This document shows, one piece after another, positions 43,219 through 52,516 of a stretch of DNA of 64,000 nucleotides. The position numbers and the translations under genes were made by a program. The notes under the pieces were generated by a model. That model ran no database searches, was not told the DNA's origin, and worked only from the letters and a program-made list of their open reading frames with translations. This DNA comes from Listeria floridensis FSL S10-1187 (GTDB lineage Bacteria > Bacillota > Bacilli > Lactobacillales > Listeriaceae): contig NZ_AODF01000027.1 in assembly GCF_000525875.1 (NCBI RefSeq), positions 20,339 through 84,338 on the forward strand. The letters are read 5' to 3'. Position 1 is the stretch's first letter. Every line of letters begins with the position of its first letter.

Positions 43219-45609
43219 ATGACTGTGAAAAATTGGAAGAAAAAAACAGCACATCTATTACTCGCAGCAAGTCTTATAACAGGAATCGCAGCACCTTTTG
43301 CTGAGAAACATGCAGAAGCCGTAAGCTCACTTGTTCCGGTTCAGCTTCTCGGAATCAATGATTTTCACGGCGCACTGGATACTGCTTCAAAAGATGTATC
43401 TGGAAATCCGATTGGCGGAGCAGATTATCTTTCAGCCAATCTTGATCAAGCTAAAACAGATTTCCTAAGCGCTAACCAAGATGCAACGGACGCTCATTCG
43501 ATTCGTGTTCAAGCCGGTGATATGGTCGGCGCAAGTCCAGCCGTATCAGGCTTACTTCAAGATGAACCGACAATGAAAGTACTCGAAGCGATGAATTTTA
43601 AAGTCGGCACACTCGGCAACCACGAATTTGATGAAGGACTTCCAGAATATAAGCGGATTTTAGACGGGGATTCGACTAGTCAATTTGGGCCGATCGTCGA
43701 AAACTATCCGCGTGTTAAAAGCAATATGCAAATTGTAGCAGCCAATGTAGTTGATAAAGGGACGACAAACGTAGCGCAAGGATTTAAACCTTATACAATT
43801 GAAACAGTCGGCGGCGAAAAAATTGGCTTTATTGGTATCGTCACGACTGAAATTCCAAACCTTGTTCTCGCGAATTACATCAAGGATTATGATTTCCTCG
43901 ATGAAGCTGAAACGGTTGTGAAATATGCGAAAATTTTACGAGATCAAGGTGTAAATGCCATCGTTGTTCTTTCACATGTTCCTGCACTTTCCTCTGGCAA
44001 TCCGACAAACGGAACAGGACAAGATGTCGCTGGTGAAGCAGCCAATATGATGGTCAAAGTCAATGCACTTGATCCAGCTAACTCCGTTGACATCGTTCTT
44101 GCCGGTCATAATCACCAATACACAAACGGCGTGGTTGGTACAACAAGAATCGTACAAAGTTATAACAACGGAAAAGCGTTCTCAAATATAACGGGTCAAA
44201 TTGATACGGCAACAGGTGATTTTGTTCAAACACCTGATGCGAAAATTAGTTACAACTCACGCAGTATCACACCAGATGCTTCAATCAGCGCCATTACAAA
44301 AGACGCAGCAGACCGTATCGCCGGTAAAATTAACGAACCGATCGGAAAAACTGCAAACGGCACGATCACAAAAGAAACCAATCAAAATGGTGCTGCAATT
44401 AATGCGCGCGAATCTGCACTTGGTAATTTAATTACCGATGCCCAGCGTTATATGGCAAAAAAAGCAGGCGTTCAAGTTGATTTTGCGATGACAAATAACG
44501 GCGGAATCCGTGCTGATTTAGTTACGACCGCAAATAATGAAATCACTTGGGGCGCGGCGCAAGCTGTCCAGCCATTTGGCAATATTCTCCAAGTTGTAAA
44601 GCTTGACGGCAAAACGATTATCGAAGCATTGAATCAACAGTACTTAAGCAACGAACGTTACTACCTGCAAATTTCAGGATTAAAGTATGTTTTCACTGAT
44701 ACAGATGATCTCGATCATGCTTATAAAGTGGCCAGTGTCACGACAAGTGATGGAACACCGCTTGATTTAAACAAAGAATATACCGTTGTAATCAATGACT
44801 TCTTATTTGGCGGCGGCGATGGTTTTTCCGCTTTCACAAAAGGAAAACTCGTGCAAGCGATTGATCCGGATACCGAAACATTCATTAACTACATTAAGGA
44901 TCAAACGGCTGCAAACAAAGTGCTTACAGCAAGCGAAGAAGGACGCAAAACTTACAAGCCACAAAGTGAAATCGATGAGGAAAATGCGATTGCAGCCATT
45001 AAAGCCGTAACGAAAATTGATAAACTTGTGGAAAAAGACAGCTTCCTGACAGGAATAACCGTTCCGAATGCTAAATTGGCCGTTCAAAAAGCTGACATAG
45101 CAAAACTGACAAAAGCAGTGAACGCCGTGGATAGCATTTCCGGCGTCTCAGATGCAAACGGAGCATTTAAAGTAGATGTTACGGCACTTGACTTAAAAGC
45201 AGGTGATCAAATTGTACTCACTGTGACGGACGAAAAGAATTATAGTGCTTCATTTAACGCCATTGTTGTAGAAACTCTATCCAATCCAGGTGAAAATGGC
45301 AACACATCAAACCCTGGTGGAAACGAAAACAGCGGCTCAACAAATCCTGGTGAAAACGAAGGTAGCAACACGACAAGTCCGAGTGGAAATGAATCTGGGA
45401 CGAATAAACCAACTAGCGAAAATGGCTCTGATGGAATGGCAGTCAACAATTCTGACAGTTCAACCCAGCCGAGTGGTCTAAGCTCGACGAAAGACAGCGA
45501 ACAAATTCGGGAAAGCAAACTTCCTTCAACCGGTGACATAGTTGGTATTGCTTCACTCGTTGGGATTCTTTTAACAGGCATTTCACTATACGCGTTTAGA
45601 AAAAAATAA
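43219..45609 (+). CDS. LPXTG-anchored 5'-nucleotidase / UDP-sugar hydrolase family protein
   Basis: 796-residue cell-wall protein. Signal peptide about 1-33 (HLLLAASLITGIAAPF). Metallophosphatase domain from about 40 with GINDFHGALD, TLGNHEFDEG and LAGHNHQ; then the 5'-nucleotidase C-terminal domain with MTNNGGIRADL and FGGGDGFSAF, followed by a short Ig-like or binding module, a low-complexity Ser/Asn/Gly/Pro linker with repeated NPGEN and a sorting signal LPSTG at 768-772, hydrophobic segment and RKK. It would release phosphate and nucleosides from extracellular nucleotides at the cell surface, anchored by sortase A. Start after AAGGGAGAGAG. Confidence 0.92.
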   Translation: MTVKNWKKKTAHLLLAASLITGIAAPFAEKHAEAVSSLVPVQLLGINDFHGALDTASKDVSGNPIGGADYLSANLDQAKTDFLSANQDATDAHSIRVQAGDMVGASPAVSGLLQDEPTMKVLEAMNFKVGTLGNHEFDEGLPEYKRILDGDSTSQFGPIVENYPRVKSNMQIVAANVVDKGTTNVAQGFKPYTIETVGGEKIGFIGIVTTEIPNLVLANYIKDYDFLDEAETVVKYAKILRDQGVNAIVVLSHVPALSSGNPTNGTGQDVAGEAANMMVKVNALDPANSVDIVLAGHNHQYTNGVVGTTRIVQSYNNGKAFSNITGQIDTATGDFVQTPDAKISYNSRSITPDASISAITKDAADRIAGKINEPIGKTANGTITKETNQNGAAINARESALGNLITDAQRYMAKKAGVQVDFAMTNNGGIRADLVTTANNEITWGAAQAVQPFGNILQVVKLDGKTIIEALNQQYLSNERYYLQISGLKYVFTDTDDLDHAYKVASVTTSDGTPLDLNKEYTVVINDFLFGGGDGFSAFTKGKLVQAIDPDTETFINYIKDQTAANKVLTASEEGRKTYKPQSEIDEENAIAAIKAVTKIDKLVEKDSFLTGITVPNAKLAVQKADIAKLTKAVNAVDSISGVSDANGAFKVDVTALDLKAGDQIVLTVTDEKNYSASFNAIVVETLSNPGENGNTSNPGGNENSGSTNPGENEGSNTTSPSGNESGTNKPTSENGSDGMAVNNSDSSTQPSGLSSTKDSEQIRESKLPSTGDIVGIASLVGILLTGISLYAFRKK

Positions 45610-45616
45610 ATTAATT

Positions 45617-45675
45617 CAAGGTTTGCAAAAAAAGCGGGCGTATCATGCGGTAGCTTTTTGTCAAACCTTGTTTTT
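45617..45675 (+). terminator. Terminator of the 5'-nucleotidase gene
   Basis: Arms CAAGGTTTG / CAAACCTTG with an inner AAAAAGC / GCTTTTT pairing and a following TTTTT. Confidence 0.75.
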
Positions 45676-45738
45676 AGTATTTTGCTTCTCATACTGTAAA
45701 AACGGGTATAGATCAACGTCAAAGGAAGGAGCAAAAAC

Positions 45739-46416
45739 ATGAAAAAAATGACTTTAAGTGAACGGCTCAACGTGTTACGCGCCGGAGTTCTCGGAGCAAA
45801 TGATGGCATCGTTTCTGTGGCTGGAATTGTTATCGGTGTTGCCGGAGCAGGCACCTCCACGCTAACAATTCTAATTTCCGGTGTTGCCGGACTCCTTGCA
45901 GGTGCGCTTTCCATGGCAGGCGGAGAATATGTTTCCGTAAGCACACAAAAAGATACTGAAAAATCGCTTGTCGCAAAAGAAGAAGAAGCACTTCATACGG
46001 ACTATCAAGGTGAACTTGAAAAATTGATTGAAATTTATAAAGGAAAAGGACTTTCTCACGAATCCGCCGAAAAAGTGGCCGAGGAATTAATGAAAAATGA
46101 TGCACTTGGTGTTCAAGCACAAGAAGTATTGGGCTTTAAGCTGAACGATTATGCCAACCCATTTAGCGCTGCACTTTCTTCTTTATTTGCCTTTTCAATT
46201 GGTGCAATTTTACCGCTTCTTACAATCGTCTTACTACCTGAATCCATTCGCATTTGGTTTACCTTTATTGCGGTTTTGATTGCACTTGCAATTACCGGCT
46301 ATACAAGCGCCTACCTTGGAAATGCTCCAACCAAACCGGCTGTCTTGCGAAATTGTCTGGTTGGGATGCTGACAATGATCATTACATATGTGGTTGGTCA
46401 TTATGTAGGAATATAA
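45739..46416 (+). CDS. VIT1/CCC1 family iron or manganese transporter
   Basis: 225-residue membrane protein of the VIT family. N-terminal RAGVLGANDGIVSVAGIVIGVAGA is the family signature; five membrane segments are predicted with a cytoplasmic acidic/helical stretch (about 75-130) between the second and third, GALSMAGGEYVSVSTQKD carrying the metal-path residues. Members export Fe or Mn from the cytosol. Start after AAGGAAGG. Monocistronic between two terminators. Confidence 0.88.
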   Translation: MKKMTLSERLNVLRAGVLGANDGIVSVAGIVIGVAGAGTSTLTILISGVAGLLAGALSMAGGEYVSVSTQKDTEKSLVAKEEEALHTDYQGELEKLIEIYKGKGLSHESAEKVAEELMKNDALGVQAQEVLGFKLNDYANPFSAALSSLFAFSIGAILPLLTIVLLPESIRIWFTFIAVLIALAITGYTSAYLGNAPTKPAVLRNCLVGMLTMIITYVVGHYVGI

Positions 46417-46417
46417 C

Positions 46418-46463
46418 GAAAAACCCCAGAAAGAGCCGCGCGCGGCTCTTTCTGGGGTTTTTC
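46418..46463. terminator. Long bidirectional terminator between the VIT and LRR genes
   Basis: A perfect 46-base palindrome (arms start GAAAAACCCCAGAAAGAGCC) with A/T runs at both ends; the centre GCGCGC gives only a minimal loop. Confidence 0.85.
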
Positions 46464-46465
46464 AA

Positions 46466-48724
46466 TTAGCTCCATTTTTTCTTGCAACTTAAACAGCCCA
46501 CAACCAAAGCTGTCAAAATAAGTCCAGCGAAACTATAAAGAAGCGTATCTAATGCGGTATCCCCAGTTGTAGGCAGTCTCCGCTTCGTCTGCTGTTGCTT
46601 GTTATCAGAACCATCTTTCGAAACACGCTTAACCGTTTGAGGGTTCACTTCTTTAATCACATATCGTCCCGAATCAGTTTCCCCCACTTGCCCCGCCGGG
46701 AATACCGGTCTTACTTCCGGTTGTCCAACTTCTGGTTTATGCGGCTTTTCACTCGGCGTTTCTGGCTTAGGTCTTTCTGGGACAAGCCCTCCACCGCCGT
46801 CGATATCTTTGACCGTAATTTCAGCCATCGCACTAACCATGCCGAAATTATAAGTAACGCGGTAAACGCCTGCTTTTGCGGTATCCACATTTCCCGTCAC
46901 TTGTATCTGTAGCGGATCAAAATTCTTTTCTTTTTTTCCAGCCTTTGTGGTGGCAGAAACAAAATTGTCAGCAGGATTCCATGTGTCGCCGACGTTCAAG
47001 GTCGAGTTTTTCACCAAAATCGCCGTCTCGTCTGCCTTCACCCGTACATGGACCGTTTTTGAAACACCATCTAGCGTGTACGTAATTGGGTAAACCCCCG
47101 CTTTTGCGGTATCCACATTTCCCGAAACAGCAATTTTAGCCGCATCAAATTGTGAAATTTTCGCGCCAGAATGATCAATTGCACTCACAAAATTGTCTTT
47201 TGGTGCCCAGTCATCCCCGACATAGATCTCAGAATCCTTTGCGCTAATTTGAGCCGCGCTTGCCGTCCATTTCGCATAAAGCGTCATATTCGTATCCACA
47301 TCTGCTGAAAAATCAAAAGCTTCCTTTCCCGCCGCATCTTTATACCAGCCTTCAAATAGGTATCCCGGCCGTGGTTCAGGATCAATATTGGCAATTTTTT
47401 CAAACGGCTTATAGTGGCGCAATTGTTTGCTTCCGCCTATGTAATTACTATCATAGGTCACTACTTTTCCAATCGGAATGATTGCGTATCCAGATATTTC
47501 TTTGCCGTTTTTTAATGTTACCGAATAAGGGACCGCAGTTCCTTTTATCGTTTTATCATACTCGCCCGTTTTCCAATTATATTGATTAATATTTTTCAGA
47601 TCCGTCAGTTGAATCGTCGCGTCCAATCCTTCTCCGGCAAAATCAGTCGAGATAAGATTGAAATTATTGATACTCGTAAATTTCTTAACTTGTGCTGTGT
47701 TGATTCCAACCGGACCGACTTTTACAATATCCGTCAGCGTCAGCAAATTGTCTCCGTTTGTTTGATCACTATGCAAATACTGCGTATCTAACACATAGTC
47801 GTTCGTACTTGCTCCAGTGAAATAGCTTTTATCCGCAACTGGTGAGTAATCGCGAATGTTATTTCCATTTACATTAAAATCTGTAATGTTAGATAGTTTC
47901 GCTACACTTTCCACACTGCTGAGCGAGCTGTCTATAAAAGAAACTCGTTTCAAGTTCACTAAATTTCGAAGCCACTTTGCATCATTATCTGCCATATTTC
48001 CGACTTGACCGATATCCAGTGATTCTAATTGTTTTAAATTACCGAGACCATTATAATTCCCTTCAAGCCGATTATAGCCAACATAACTAGGACTGACATA
48101 TGAATTTATAAATGTGAGTGCTAGCCTTTTCAGTGTGGTAACTTGTCCAAGCGGAGAAAAGTCGATAGATTGCTTAATCGTCACTTTTTGTCCCGAACGT
48201 AACGTAATCTCAGCGTCACTTCCTGTAAATAAAACAGAGTTGAGATCGAGCTTTGTTAGTGCTGATAGCTTCCCAATTTCACTAAGAGCTTCTTCATTTG
48301 TTATCATGTAAAGTAATCGTAAATAATCTAAATGCGTCAAGTATTCCAGCCCCTCAAATGAACCAATTTTCAAATAAGTGGTTGAACTTCCTTCAATCTG
48401 TAAGCTTGTAATCGTTGCAAGCTCTTCTTTTGTCGCCGCGTAACCCTGCGTTTTACCAAGCCGTTTATTTACAATTTGGCGAAGCACTGCATCTGGAATT
48501 AAATAATCTGCTTGAGTAGCTCTCGTTTGAAGGCTCGCTGTTGAAGCCGTTTGCTGCGTTTTTGTCTTCGCAGTCTCATTTCCCTTTACCTGATGAGGTT
48601 GTTCTTGCTGCGTCTTTTCTACCGGATTACTTGCCTTGGTTGCTATATTTTCTTCTGCCCGTGCAATAAGCGGAAATGGCAAGCTTAAAATGACACATAA
48701 GCTAGCCGCTAACATCTTTTTCAT
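46466..48724 (-). CDS. LPXTG internalin-like leucine-rich repeat protein
   Basis: 752-residue cell-wall protein. Signal peptide 1-23 ending ARA. A Thr/Gln-rich spacer leads to an N-cap and leucine-rich region (about 75-330: repeats such as LTKLDLNSV, LKQLESLDIG, LKRVSFIDSSL) that is irregular compared with classical internalins. Then a Listeria-Bacteroides repeat (GYLFEGWYKDAAGKEAFDF), two similar Ig-like domains (IYVGDDWAPKDNFVSA and LNVGDTWNPADNFVSA), a Pro/Glu/Lys linker and LPTTG at 717-721 with membrane segment and KKK. Start at 48724 after GAGGAGA. It is 22 bases downstream of a PrfA-like gene on the same strand. Ligand unknown. Confidence 0.88.
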   Translation of the reverse strand: MKKMLAASLCVILSLPFPLIARAEENIATKASNPVEKTQQEQPHQVKGNETAKTKTQQTASTASLQTRATQADYLIPDAVLRQIVNKRLGKTQGYAATKEELATITSLQIEGSSTTYLKIGSFEGLEYLTHLDYLRLLYMITNEEALSEIGKLSALTKLDLNSVLFTGSDAEITLRSGQKVTIKQSIDFSPLGQVTTLKRLALTFINSYVSPSYVGYNRLEGNYNGLGNLKQLESLDIGQVGNMADNDAKWLRNLVNLKRVSFIDSSLSSVESVAKLSNITDFNVNGNNIRDYSPVADKSYFTGASTNDYVLDTQYLHSDQTNGDNLLTLTDIVKVGPVGINTAQVKKFTSINNFNLISTDFAGEGLDATIQLTDLKNINQYNWKTGEYDKTIKGTAVPYSVTLKNGKEISGYAIIPIGKVVTYDSNYIGGSKQLRHYKPFEKIANIDPEPRPGYLFEGWYKDAAGKEAFDFSADVDTNMTLYAKWTASAAQISAKDSEIYVGDDWAPKDNFVSAIDHSGAKISQFDAAKIAVSGNVDTAKAGVYPITYTLDGVSKTVHVRVKADETAILVKNSTLNVGDTWNPADNFVSATTKAGKKEKNFDPLQIQVTGNVDTAKAGVYRVTYNFGMVSAMAEITVKDIDGGGGLVPERPKPETPSEKPHKPEVGQPEVRPVFPAGQVGETDSGRYVIKEVNPQTVKRVSKDGSDNKQQQTKRRLPTTGDTALDTLLYSFAGLILTALVVGCLSCKKKWS

Positions 48725-48746
48725 TACGTTTGATTCTCCTCACATA

Positions 48747-49397
48747 TTAGATCGTTGTGTGATTCGTTTGATGTTTTTCGATAAAATCTCTTAGTTTCTC
48801 AACATTCACCTGCCACGGCTTGCTTTCAAGATAAATTGCCTGATCTTTTCCCATTTCATTAATAATTTTTGAAGTGGTTGAGAGCGAACAATTGGCAATT
48901 CTCGCCATTGTCTTGACATTCATCCAGCGAGGAAGTGTTATGTTTTTGGTAACCAAGTATTGTTGTTCGACAACAAATGGAATTCGTTCACTTGGCAAGA
49001 AACTGGCTAACAAATAAAAGTTCTTCAAGTCATTGTTCGTTTTTTCCAAAAGCAGATAAAGGAAACTATCCAGCAATTTTTCACTCTCTAGAAAACTCCA
49101 GGCTTCGGTAATGTCCATAATAAAAAGAGAAGCAGGACTTAAAGCCTCAATCACCAGTGTTTTACCCCGCATATTATAAACAAACTCCCTCCTATCATAA
49201 ATACGATAGAAAAAAGAAGTTGTTTCACTATATTTTTCGGCAATCGCTCCCGATTCTACTAAGAGCAGTTCCGATGACCTGAGATGAAATTCCTCCCCAG
49301 ACTTAAGGGAGCGGGATCTAGATCTCACTTTATTTTTCATCAAAGAAAAAAGAATTGCATCTTCCTTTATAAACTTTTGAAATTCGAAGAACTCCAA
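48747..49397 (-). CDS. PrfA-like Crp/Fnr family regulator C
   Basis: 216-residue regulator with a beta-barrel-like N-terminal half (LKSGEEFHLRSSELLLVESG) and a C-terminal winged helix (WMNVKTMARIANCSLSTTSKIINEMGK). More divergent than regulators A and B and shorter. A TTG at 49397 is chosen as start because AAAGGAGG lies exactly eight bases before it; an ATG at 49421 sits upstream of that site. Only 22 bases separate it from the LRR surface protein gene, so the two are likely cotranscribed and may be functionally linked. Confidence 0.72.
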   Translation of the reverse strand: MEFFEFQKFIKEDAILFSLMKNKVRSRSRSLKSGEEFHLRSSELLLVESGAIAEKYSETTSFFYRIYDRREFVYNMRGKTLVIEALSPASLFIMDITEAWSFLESEKLLDSFLYLLLEKTNNDLKNFYLLASFLPSERIPFVVEQQYLVTKNITLPRWMNVKTMARIANCSLSTTSKIINEMGKDQAIYLESKPWQVNVEKLRDFIEKHQTNHTTI

Positions 49398-49574
49398 CCT
49401 TTTAACCTCCTTTATGATCATGATAATTCTTGTGCCAAATTTATTTAAGAGTGAATTATATCCAAGGTGCGATGGTTTTTACATAATTTTTCACAACTTT
49501 GTAACAAATTCCCCACTTCTCTATTTAAACGTTTAAATGATAAGATTTCTACATGTTTTTGTAAAAATAAACAC

Positions 49575-49611
49575 AAAAAAACCAGAGAAAACGAAAATTC
49601 TCTCTGGTTTT
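49575..49611 (-). terminator. Terminator of the MATE gene
   Basis: Arms AAAACCAGAGA / TCTCTGGTTTT followed by further T residues on the minus strand. Confidence 0.8.
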
Positions 49612-49620
49612 AGTAATTTA

Positions 49621-50974
49621 TTATGCGACTTTGGATTTGTTAAATACTTTGCCCCATGTTGTACTTAAGATTAGTACACAGACAGAAAAGGCAATGACAT
49701 CTGCAATCGGAAAGGCGTACCATACGCCATTTAATCCGAAAAACTGCGGCAAAATCAGAAGCAGTGGCACAAGACAGATAATTTGACGCATCAAGGAAAT
49801 GATAAACGATATCCGTGCCTTACCGAGCGCTTGATAAAGACCTCCACAGACAATTTGGAAACCAATCGTTGGTGCCGCAAGCAGCATGATTTGGATGGCA
49901 TCTTTACTTTCCAAAACAAGTTTTGGATCAGCCGAAAAAAATCCGCGCTAGTTCGCCAGGGAAAATTTCGACGATAGCAAACGCTACGAGCGATAGAATT
50001 GTCGCAACGAGCATTCCTAGTTTTATCGAACGAATGACTCGCTCAAACTGCTTCGAACCGTAGTTGAATCCGACGATTGGCTGCATTCCTTGCGTGACAC
50101 CATTGATTGGCATGATCGCAAATGAAGCAATTCGGTTTGCAATTCCGAAAGCCGCAATCGCAAGCGTACCGCCGTATATTTGCAACATCCAGTTAACAGC
50201 AATCGTCACAACACTTCCGGATGCCATCATGATGAATGATGGAAAGCCAATTGCCATAATCCGTAAGCTCATTTTCCGGTCAATTTGGAGCTTAAAGCCT
50301 TGCAGAGAAAGCGTGCTCTTGCCTGATAGGAAGTAAATTAAAAGCCAAGCCGCACCGACCGCTTGGGCAATCAATGTGGCAAGTGCCGAGCCGCGAACAC
50401 CGAGACCGAATCCCATAATGAAAATCGGATTTAAAATCATATTGAGTACAGCTGAAATGATCATTGTAAGCATCGCTGTTTTCGCATTCCCCTCAGAACG
50501 GACGATATTATTCATTGCCATTCCAAAGGATTGAAATACAGCTCCAAGTAAAATAATTTCAAGAAAGTCTTTTGTCATTTGATGAATTTCAGCCGGCGCA
50601 CCAAACATCGTGATCAGCGGATCAATGAAAATGAAGGTGGCTATCGCGATGATGAGGCTCGAAAAAATGACAAGCCAAATCACTTGGTGAAACACCTTAT
50701 CAGCTTGCTTTTGTTCCCCCGCGCCGAGCGACCTTGAAATGATCGAGGCACCCCCAATGCCGAACATCGCAGCCATTGCCATTAAAATCATTTGAACGGG
50801 AAAGGCGATTGAAAGTGCCGCAACCCCGTCTGCACCAACGCCATACGAAACGAAAATCGTGTCAACTACATTGTACATTCCCATCACGAACATTCCGATG
50901 AAAGCTGGGATTGATAGCCGTGCCATCAGTGAGCCGATATTGTCTTCGCCCAGTCGTTTACTTTGTTCTTTCAT
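49621..50974 (-). CDS. MATE family efflux protein (frameshifted)
   Basis: Corrected length 450 residues, a full 12-segment multidrug and toxin extrusion transporter. Family features include IGMFVMGMYNVVDTIFVS and MNNIVRSEGNAKTAM near the N-terminal half, and GITQGMQPIVGFNYGS in the middle. The frame breaks in a run of seven A (plus strand 49935-49941); six would join ELARIFSAD to PKLVLESKDA. ATG at 50974 after AAGGAGAGG, overlapping the MarR gene end by 17 bases, so the regulator and pump are one unit. Confidence 0.87.
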
Positions 50975-51419
50975 AAATTTCCTCTCCTTTTGCCGCATTT
51001 GACGCATTATCTGCCATTTTGACAATCAATCTGAAGAATTCCAATTTTTCCTCGTCGCTGAAGCCCGTCGTGAGAATGTCGTTCCACTGGCTTGTGAGCG
51101 CAACGATCAAGTTTTTTAAGGCCAAACCTTTTTTCGTTACAAAAATCCGCTGAATCCGCTTGTCATGTTTGTCCTGCTCGCGCCGCACAAATTCAAGATC
51201 AAGCAGTCGCTTAATATGCCGCGCCACGTTCGCCTTGTCAACTGAAAACCGCTTAGCAAAAGCCTCCTGTGAAAGCCCGTCCTCGCGGTAAAGCGTGAAT
51301 AAATAACGCAGCTGTCCTACGCAAAGCCCCGTTTCTTTAAGCCTTGCATCCTTAAAAATATGTTCAGAACGATGAATGATCGACATTGATTTCACGATCG
51401 TTTCATGTTTTTCCGTCAA
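50958..51419 (-). CDS. MarR family transcriptional regulator
   Basis: 153-residue winged-helix regulator: GLCVGQLRYLFTLYREDGLSQEAFAKRFSVDKANVARHIKRL is the typical MarR recognition region, and the wing follows with Arg/Lys-rich KHDKRIQRIFVTKKG. Start at TTG 51419 with GAGGCGA upstream; a GTG 10 codons earlier is the alternative. It overlaps and precedes the MATE pump and presumably represses it, released by a toxic ligand. A palindrome between it and the divergent PucR-type gene is a likely binding site. Confidence 0.87.
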   Translation of the reverse strand: MTEKHETIVKSMSIIHRSEHIFKDARLKETGLCVGQLRYLFTLYREDGLSQEAFAKRFSVDKANVARHIKRLLDLEFVRREQDKHDKRIQRIFVTKKGLALKNLIVALTSQWNDILTTGFSDEEKLEFFRLIVKMADNASNAAKGEEIYERTK

Positions 51420-51487
51420 TTCAAATCGCCTCAAATCGGTAAAAATCACCGCAAAAAGGTTGCGGTGTCAACTGAACTAGTTTACTA

Positions 51488-51515
51488 AAAAAAGGTTGAT
51501 TGCGCAACCTTTTTT
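51488..51515. promoter_or_regulatory. Inverted repeat operator in the MarR/PucR divergent region
   Basis: AAAAAAGGTTG, six bases, CAACCTTTTTT: perfect 11-bp arms. A second AAAAAGGTTG occurs at about 51454. As it lies between two divergent genes it is unlikely to be a terminator; it overlaps a possible -35 (TTGCGC) for marR. Confidence 0.55.
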
Positions 51516-51578
51516 CTGATAAAAAATTGACTTTAAAAGAGCATTTTGCCACAATAAAGTAGAAAGGACGCGTTGACT

Positions 51579-52449
51579 GTGAATATCCATGAACTCAAGA
51601 ACAAATATCCTGCAATGAAACTATCAAAAAAACCGCTTCAATCGAATCATGAATTGCTTTACTTTTTTGAAGCGCCTTATTATTTCACCATTCCCCAAAA
51701 AAAACGTGCCGGCTCCCGAGCGCGAACTGCTAGAACTCCTGTTTGATACGCCGGAACTTCACTTCCGCTCCGAACAAGAAACCTTTTGGTACGAACTATT
51801 ATTTGGAGAAAAGAACACGGCTCCTGCTTTTACATCTAAAGGCTCCATTCGGATTATTCAATTTAACATCCAGCAAGCTGATTATCCTGAAGAAACTTAC
51901 AGCGAATGGAAAACTGCCCTTCTTAGCTTTTTTAACAGCGATTCCATCTTACTTGAACTTTCTCGTAGCTACGGGCTAATTATCGAGCCACTTTCGGATT
52001 CAATGCTTGGCGAAGCGGAGCTCGAAGCTGTCGCAGATACTCTATTCAGTGATTTTTTCTTGCCGGTCAAATTTTTTATGGGATTATTTCACAGCAAGAA
52101 TCCCAAATTGCGTGCTATTTTTGAAGAGGAACGTGCTTTATTCGATTTATCTAGTGAGAGACCCATCGAAACTGTGGAAACAGCAAGCCTTGCTCCTCTT
52201 GCCAGTTCACTTAAAAATAGTCCAATCGCGGCAGAACTCGTGCAGCTGTTTATAGATGACGAAACGCTCAAGCCACTCATTGAAACGCTCTATAAAAACC
52301 AAGGCAATATCAGCTTAACCGCAAAAGATCTATACATGCACCGTAACTCGATTCAATATCGGCTTGATAAATTTCAAGAACAAACTAACTTATCACTACG
52401 CAAACCAAGCGGTCTATTGTTTGCTTATTTATGTACACGAATTGCTTAA
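51579..52449 (+). CDS. PucR/CdaR-type transcriptional regulator (frameshifted)
   Basis: Corrected length 289 residues. The C-terminal 60 residues are a PucR-type helix-turn-helix (LKPLIETLYKNQGNISLTAKDLYMHRNSIQYRLDK split over two helices); the N-terminal part has no family I recognise. A GTG at 51579 with AAAGGA upstream opens the gene; the frame breaks at A8 (51697-51704), and seven A joins TIPQK to NVPAPERELL. Faces away from marR. Followed at 68 bases by a transaldolase-like gene it could control. Confidence 0.72.
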
Positions 52450-52475
52450 CCCAAGCATTCATTAGTTGATTGCGT

Positions 52476-52498
52476 TATAATATTTGTAAGCGTTTAAC
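52476..52498 (+). promoter_or_regulatory. -10 box and cre-like site before the transaldolase-like gene
   Basis: TATAAT at 52476-52481 followed by TTGTAAGCGTTTAAC (52484-52498), which resembles a CcpA cre site apart from its 3' end. A cre directly downstream of the promoter would give carbon catabolite repression. Confidence 0.45.
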
Positions 52499-52516
52499 TA
52501 AGGAGGATGAAGAACT

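Noticed and set aside
45240..45944. 234-codon open frame on the minus strand opposite the end of the 5'-nucleotidase gene
   Set aside because: It is the reverse of the low-complexity Ser/Asn/Gly/Pro linker and the start of the VIT gene; composition is skewed and both plus-strand genes are well supported.
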